Under the pieces are notes generated by a model. It was not told the origin of the DNA. It worked only from the letters and a program-made list of their open reading frames with translations, and ran no database searches. A stretch of DNA of 9,409 bases from Candidatus Anoxychlamydiales bacterium (GTDB lineage Bacteria; Chlamydiota; Chlamydiia; Chlamydiales; SM23-39): assembly GCA_011064865.1 (NCBI GenBank), contig JAAKFX010000062.1, forward strand, positions 1 through 9,409, given 5' to 3'. How positions within the stretch are numbered: position 1 is the stretch's first letter; every line of letters starts with the position of its first letter. Both the position numbers and the translations under genes were made by a program. This document shows positions 6,045 through 9,409 of the stretch, piece after piece.

Positions 6045-7067
6045 CTATAATCTTCTCTTATAAGCTAGCTGTCCACACGATGCTGCTATATCTTTTCCTT
6101 TTGTATATCTCTGAACTACATTTAGCCCTTTTGATATTAGATAGTTTTTGAACTTTAAAATTTTTACGCCAGAGGGTCTTTTGTAGCTTAAATTTTCAAC
6201 TTCGTTATATGGGATAAGATTGATTGTACATTGAAAATTTTTTAATAGATGAACAAGTTTTTTAGCATCCTCAATTGAATCATTAACACTCTCAATTAAA
6301 ATATATTCAAACAAAATATCTCTTTTCGTTTTTTCAAAATATAGTCTTAGCTCTTTTAGAATATCTTGTAGTTTATACTTTTTAGAATATGGAATAATTC
6401 TATTTCTAATTTCATCTGTAGCTCCATGCAAAGACAGAGCTAAATAAACTTTTAGATTTTCATCTTTTAGTCTTTTAATATTTTCTAAAATTCCAGCAGT
6501 TGAAATCGTAATTCTTCTTTGAGATATATTTAGATATTTATCATCTGACATAATTTTAACAGCTTTTACGACCTCATCGAAATTTAAAAGAGGCTCTCCC
6601 ATCCCCATAAAAACTATATTCGTGGATTTTTCATTTATATCTTTTGCAATCAGAAGCACTTGCTCAACAATTTCAAAAGCTTTTAAATTTCTAAAAAAAC
6701 CTTTTTTACCGGATGCACAAAAAGAACATCTAACCGGGCAGCCTACTTGAGAAGATACACAAATAGTTTTTCTTGTATCCGATAGAATTAAAACACTTTC
6801 TATGAAATATCCATCTTCTAGCTCAAATAAATATTTTTTAGTCTGCTCATCTTTTGAAAGTTCTATTGTTTTTACTTTCAATGAACATACTTTAAAATTT
6901 TTGTTTAAAAAATCTCTTAAATCTTTTGATAGATTTGTCATCTCATCAAAAGATAAAATCCCCTTTTTATATATCCATTCAAATATTTGATTTGCACTAA
7001 ATGCTTTAAAATTATTACTTACTAAAATCTGTTTTAGCTTATTTTGATCGATATTTAATATATTCAT
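6045..7067 (-). CDS. rlmN: dual-specificity RNA methyltransferase RlmN (radical SAM)
   Basis: RlmN methylates C2 of A2503 in 23S rRNA and A37 of some tRNAs, using a [4Fe-4S] cluster and two SAM molecules. The 340-residue product has CVSSQVGCPVRCSFC at 103-117: cluster ligands C110, C114 and C117 (CxxxCxxC), and C103, equal to the conserved C118 of E. coli. The methyl-carrying cysteine is C331 in AASCGQL near the C-terminus. GMGEPLLN, the SAM-binding motif, lies near 155-162, and ISTAG and LALSLHG follow. Cfr, the resistance paralogue, is the main alternative; the context in a chlamydial housekeeping region and the general pattern fit RlmN, but distinguishing needs an alignment. No Shine-Dalgarno is visible, and TATAAT ends 8 nt before the ATG, suggesting a leaderless message. 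Confidence 0.92.
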   Translation of the reverse strand: MNILNIDQNKLKQILVSNNFKAFSANQIFEWIYKKGILSFDEMTNLSKDLRDFLNKNFKVCSLKVKTIELSKDEQTKKYLFELEDGYFIESVLILSDTRKTICVSSQVGCPVRCSFCASGKKGFFRNLKAFEIVEQVLLIAKDINEKSTNIVFMGMGEPLLNFDEVVKAVKIMSDDKYLNISQRRITISTAGILENIKRLKDENLKVYLALSLHGATDEIRNRIIPYSKKYKLQDILKELRLYFEKTKRDILFEYILIESVNDSIEDAKKLVHLLKNFQCTINLIPYNEVENLSYKRPSGVKILKFKNYLISKGLNVVQRYTKGKDIAASCGQLAYKRRL

Positions 7068-7074
7068 ACAAAAG

Positions 7075-7103
7075 ATTATAAATAGATGCCGTTTTCATTT
7101 AAA
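7075..7103 (-). promoter_or_regulatory. candidate promoter of rlmN (leaderless arrangement)
   Basis: A perfect TATAAT lies at 7080-7075 on the minus strand, with TTTAAA (7103-7098, 4 of 6 matches to TTGACA) 17 bp upstream. The -10 box ends 7 nt before the rlmN ATG, so transcription would begin at or next to the start codon. No Shine-Dalgarno occurs in this stretch. Confidence 0.5.
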
Positions 7104-7132
7104 TCTCTATATTAAATTTGTATAAAAGATTA

Positions 7133-7168
7133 ACACCCAGCTTTTTAAATAAGTAAAAAGCTAGGTGT
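7133..7168 (-). terminator. hairpin downstream of the symporter gene, probable terminator
   Basis: acacccagcttttt (7133-7146) pairs with aaaaagctaggtgt (7155-7168), 14 positions with one C·A mismatch and an 8-nt loop. It begins 12 nt after the symporter stop. On the minus strand the sequence after the stem is TTAATCTTTT, a poor U-tract, while a run of eight T precedes the stem. Terminator function is plausible from position; the tract is atypical. Confidence 0.6.
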
Positions 7169-7179
7169 AAAAAAAACAT

Positions 7180-8526
7180 TTAATCCAAAGCAATTTGTTT
7201 CTCAATTTTCTCTCTTTGAAAGGGAGCTTTTATTCGATCTCTTAGAAAAAAGATTCCAATGAGATTAATCAAAACTAGAGCTCCACCAGATAGTGACATC
7301 ACTAAAAGAGGTACTCTTTGAGAGAAAAATGAAAATAAAATTAATGAAACAATAGCATATAAATAATAAGCTCTAGCACCTTTTTGTGGGCTTAAATACT
7401 GAGCGCATTTAACTCCCACAGCAAAATATGCGATTATTGTGCTATAGCCTGTTAAAAACATAAATATTGGCATAAAGATATTCATATAGGGAAAGTATTT
7501 ACTAAAGGCAAGCTGTATCAATTTAGAGCCTTCAATAGATGTTCCCATCTGCCAAATTGAGCTCATCAAAACTACTAAAATACTCAACGTACAGATAAAA
7601 TTATCAATAAAAATCCCTAAAATAGACAAAGAGGCTTGAGACTCTGCACTTTTATTAGATGATTGAGAATTTATAATAGAGTCATATCCAATACCAATAT
7701 CTCCAGAATATACGGCAGTAGAAATTCCCTGCTTGATAGCAATCATCAAACTAGATCCTGCAAAACCACCAATAGCCGCATGCCCTGTAAATGCACTTTT
7801 AAATACTAAAGATAAAACATTTGATACCAGATTAAAATTTGTAAAAACGATATAAAGGCACATCAAAGTATAAAAAACCATGAAAAATGGCATCAAAATT
7901 GTACAAATTTTTGCAACTCTTTTTATTCCTCCTCTACATGCATATAAAACCAAAGCTAAAAAAACAAAAACTATAAGTAGTTTATTCAAATGTAGATTAT
8001 CTGATAGAGATTCACAAATAACATTAAATTGATAGATTTCAACTCCATAAATACAAAGAAGTATAGCAACTACTATCGGCAAGAAATTAGATTTAAAAGC
8101 AGCTTTGAGATAGTACATTGGACCACCTTCAAAATTGCCATCTTTAACGATTCTATATTTCATCCCTAGAAAAATTTCGCTATATTTGATTAAAGCTCCA
8201 AAAGGAGCGGCGAGCCATACCCAAAATAAAGCTCCTGGACCTCCTATTTGAATAGCTGTAATAACACCTACAACATTTCCAATCCCAACCATACCTCCGA
8301 TTGAGCTAAAAAATATTTTTATAGGGTGAATACCTTTTGTAGTATCAATATTTTTGCCAGCTTTAAAAAACTCTTGAACAATAGCTTTGATTTTCAAAAT
8401 CTGAAAAAATCTAAATTTTATAGATAGATAAATCCCTAAAAAAGCTACTAACAAAAACCCCACATAGCCCCAATAAAAGGTATCTAAAGAATTGAAAACA
8501 CTAAAAATCTGATTATATAAAGACAT
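7180..8526 (-). CDS. sodium:amino-acid symporter, AGCS (alanine/glycine carrier) family
   Basis: AGCS carriers import alanine, glycine or related amino acids with sodium across the inner membrane. The 448-residue protein is strongly hydrophobic with about ten to eleven membrane segments. Family motifs: GGMVGIGNVVGV (77-88), GGPGALFWVWLAAPFGA (95-111), EGGPMYYLKAA (133-143). The later motif, usually close to SNEAGLGS, reads SGDIGIGYDS at 274-283, so the substrate-site neighbourhood differs from characterised AlsT/DagA proteins. Length is normal. The ATG has GGAG 7 nt upstream. A 32-codon small ORF on the same strand ends 57 nt upstream, probably on the same transcript. Chlamydiae carry dagA-annotated members of this family and depend on host amino acids. 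The substrate cannot be read from sequence, so I give no gene symbol. Confidence 0.9.
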   Translation of the reverse strand: MSLYNQIFSVFNSLDTFYWGYVGFLLVAFLGIYLSIKFRFFQILKIKAIVQEFFKAGKNIDTTKGIHPIKIFFSSIGGMVGIGNVVGVITAIQIGGPGALFWVWLAAPFGALIKYSEIFLGMKYRIVKDGNFEGGPMYYLKAAFKSNFLPIVVAILLCIYGVEIYQFNVICESLSDNLHLNKLLIVFVFLALVLYACRGGIKRVAKICTILMPFFMVFYTLMCLYIVFTNFNLVSNVLSLVFKSAFTGHAAIGGFAGSSLMIAIKQGISTAVYSGDIGIGYDSIINSQSSNKSAESQASLSILGIFIDNFICTLSILVVLMSSIWQMGTSIEGSKLIQLAFSKYFPYMNIFMPIFMFLTGYSTIIAYFAVGVKCAQYLSPQKGARAYYLYAIVSLILFSFFSQRVPLLVMSLSGGALVLINLIGIFFLRDRIKAPFQREKIEKQIALD

Positions 8527-8583
8527 AAAAAAACTCCAAATTATAAAATATTTTATTTAATTTTTAATATGAGAAATGAAAAA

Positions 8584-8682
8584 TTACTTACGCTTAAGTG
8601 AGCGTTTAGATTGCTTTGAGAAAAGCTTAGATAAGATGATTGATGATATATTTAAATTACTACTAAACCACGTCACACTCAT
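8584..8682 (-). CDS. 32-residue serine-rich small ORF upstream of the symporter (candidate leader peptide)
   Basis: An ATG at 8682 preceded by AAGGAGG with a 5-nt spacer, the best ribosome binding site in the window, opens an ORF ending in TAA at 8584. The product begins MSVTWFSSNLNISSIILSKL and ends FSKQSKRSLKRK. Nine of 32 residues are Ser and the C-terminus is basic (KRSLKRK). A candidate promoter lies at 8721-8749. The gap of 57 nt to the symporter start holds the 14-bp palindrome ataaaatattttat (8543-8556), and a 5-bp stem ACGCT/AGCGT lies over the last codons. I do not recognise the peptide. It may be a true small protein or a translated leader controlling the symporter; the strong Shine-Dalgarno argues that it is translated. 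Confidence 0.55.
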   Translation of the reverse strand: MSVTWFSSNLNISSIILSKLFSKQSKRSLKRK

Positions 8683-8720
8683 AAATGCCTCCTTAAAGCA
8701 TATATCTTTATTTAATCTTC

Positions 8721-8749
8721 ATTGTACAATATAGGTTTTAAATATTGAA
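8721..8749 (-). promoter_or_regulatory. candidate promoter for the small ORF and symporter
   Basis: On the minus strand TACAAT (8726-8721), preceded by TTG, lies 17 bp after TTCAAT (8749-8744, 3 of 6 matches). The 5' leader to the small ORF would be about 30 nt. The -10 box is part of the perfect palindrome attgtacaat (8721-8730), so the hexamer also reads TACAAT on the plus strand. Confidence 0.45.
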
Positions 8750-8755
8750 GAACTA

Positions 8756-8771
8756 TTTAAAAGCTTTTAAA
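8756..8771. promoter_or_regulatory. 16-bp perfect palindrome, possible operator
   Basis: tttaaaagcttttaaa is its own reverse complement. It lies just upstream of the candidate -35 box of the small ORF/symporter promoter and about 115 nt before the divergent GNAT gene. Such placement fits a regulator binding site, but AT-rich chance cannot be excluded. Confidence 0.4.
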
Positions 8772-8844
8772 GATGTCAGCTTATAGAATGCCTAATAATG
8801 CGGATAATAATATCCTTACTAGATCTTTTTGTAACATTTATTCA

Positions 8845-8876
8845 TTGCAAAATTACAAATCGAATTTTACTATAAT
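8845..8876 (+). promoter_or_regulatory. candidate promoter of the GNAT gene (leaderless arrangement)
   Basis: A perfect TATAAT at 8871-8876 lies 8 nt before the ATG at 8885. TTGCAA at 8845-8850 is 20 bp upstream of it, or 17 bp from an alternative TACTAT at 8868-8873. Transcription would start at or within about 3 nt of the ATG, and no Shine-Dalgarno is present. Confidence 0.5.
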
Positions 8877-8884
8877 ATGTATTT

Positions 8885-9409
8885 ATGACAGCACCTACTC
8901 TAGAAACAAAACGTTTGATTCTGCGTCAATGGAAAGCAAAAGATATCAAAGCATTTGCTAAAATAAATAGTGATCCAAAAGTGATGGAATTTTTTCCATC
9001 TACTTTAACAGAAGCTGAGAGCAATAAACTCGCCAAAAGAATTATTAAAGAGCTGAAAGAAAAGGAGTATGGTCTTTGGGCAGTAGAGATTAAAAACAAA
9101 GCTTCTTTTATTGGATTTATTGGACTTCATTATCACGATTTTGAAGCTGCTTTTACACCTTGCATTGAGATAGGATTTCGTTTAGCTTTTGATTCTTGGA
9201 ATATGGGTTATGCAACTGAGGGATCTATTGCTGTTTTAGACTATAGTTTTAACACTTTAAACTTAGATAAAATTGTCTCATTTACAAGTGAAAAAAACGA
9301 AAGATCTATCGCACTCATGAAAAAGCTTCAGATGCAAAATGATCCAAAAGATAATTTTGAGCATCCAAAACTATCTAGAGGGCATCCGCTATCTAAACAT
9401 GTATTATAT
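8885..9409 (+). CDS. GNAT-family N-acetyltransferase, RimJ/RimL type (C-terminus outside window)
   Basis: GNAT enzymes transfer an acetyl group from acetyl-CoA to an amine; the RimJ/RimL group includes protein N-alpha-acetyltransferases and many of unknown substrate. I translated 175 codons without a stop to the window edge; relatives are about 170-190 residues, so little is missing. Visible features: LETKRLILRQW at 6-16, SDPKVMEFFP at 29-38, IGFIGLHY at about 76-83, CIEIGFRLAFDSWNMGYATEG at about 93-113 holding the acetyl-CoA pyrophosphate-binding loop (NMGYAT), then SEKNERSIALMKKLQM. CGT Arg codons are more frequent here than in neighbouring genes, where AGA dominates, a weak sign of transfer. 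It is divergent from the small ORF and symporter. Substrate is unknown. Confidence 0.9.
   Translation, partial: MTAPTLETKRLILRQWKAKDIKAFAKINSDPKVMEFFPSTLTEAESNKLAKRIIKELKEKEYGLWAVEIKNKASFIGFIGLHYHDFEAAFTPCIEIGFRLAFDSWNMGYATEGSIAVLDYSFNTLNLDKIVSFTSEKNERSIALMKKLQMQNDPKDNFEHPKLSRGHPLSKHVLY

Noticed and set aside
6802..6990. 62-codon plus-strand reading frame
   Set aside because: Antisense shadow of rlmN, low complexity.
8540..8545. TATAAT on the minus strand just before the symporter
   Set aside because: A start from it would fall downstream of the GGAG ribosome binding site, so it is unlikely to drive the symporter; part of an AT-rich palindrome.
8773..8961. 62-codon plus-strand reading frame
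   Set aside because: Out of frame with the GNAT gene that it runs into; the GNAT frame carries the family motifs, and this one has no ribosome binding site.

Overview
The window looks like a piece of a Chlamydiota chromosome. The order bL25/CTC–pth–rpsF–rpsR–rplI–ispE, with glgA and pgsA next to it, is from memory the same block as ctc–pth–rpsF–rpsR–rplI–ychB with glgA and pgsA in Chlamydia trachomatis. The sequence is very AT-rich (judged by eye, near 30% GC). A gene remnant with an F-box-like domain suggests an environmental chlamydia living in a eukaryotic host rather than a Chlamydiaceae strain. The assignment is inference; no 16S rRNA gene is present.

Left part (1-2880, all minus strand): a tight operon transcribed right to left: rplY/ctc, pth, rpsF, rpsR, rplI, ispE (3' end outside the window). 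Genes are separated by 0-15 nt, or overlap (pth/rpsF by 14 nt), and ispE starts with GTG directly after the rplI stop. It joins translation (bL25, bS6, bS18, bL9, peptidyl-tRNA hydrolase) to isoprenoid precursor synthesis (IspE).

Middle part (2881-3933): a 149-nt stretch bounded by an 18-bp inverted repeat with one bulge, an adjacent tRNA-Gln(UUG), an F-box-like gene broken by a -1 frameshift, and an AT-rich region with a palindrome in front of glgA.

Right-centre (3934-7067): glgA (plus strand, TTG start) meets pgsA tail to tail with a 12-bp overlap of coding sequence; upstream of pgsA lies rlmN, also on the minus strand and possibly leaderless.

Right part (7068-9409): a hairpin, an AGCS-type sodium:amino-acid symporter, a 32-codon serine-rich small ORF with a near-perfect Shine-Dalgarno ahead of it, two perfect palindromes in the intergenic region, and a divergent RimJ/RimL-type GNAT acetyltransferase that runs off the right edge and appears leaderless.

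Most of the window is ordinary housekeeping sequence. I see no CRISPR array, transposase, integrase, phage gene or defence system. The least explained items are the inverted-repeat element next to tRNA-Gln, the frameshifted F-box gene, and the small ORF before the symporter.
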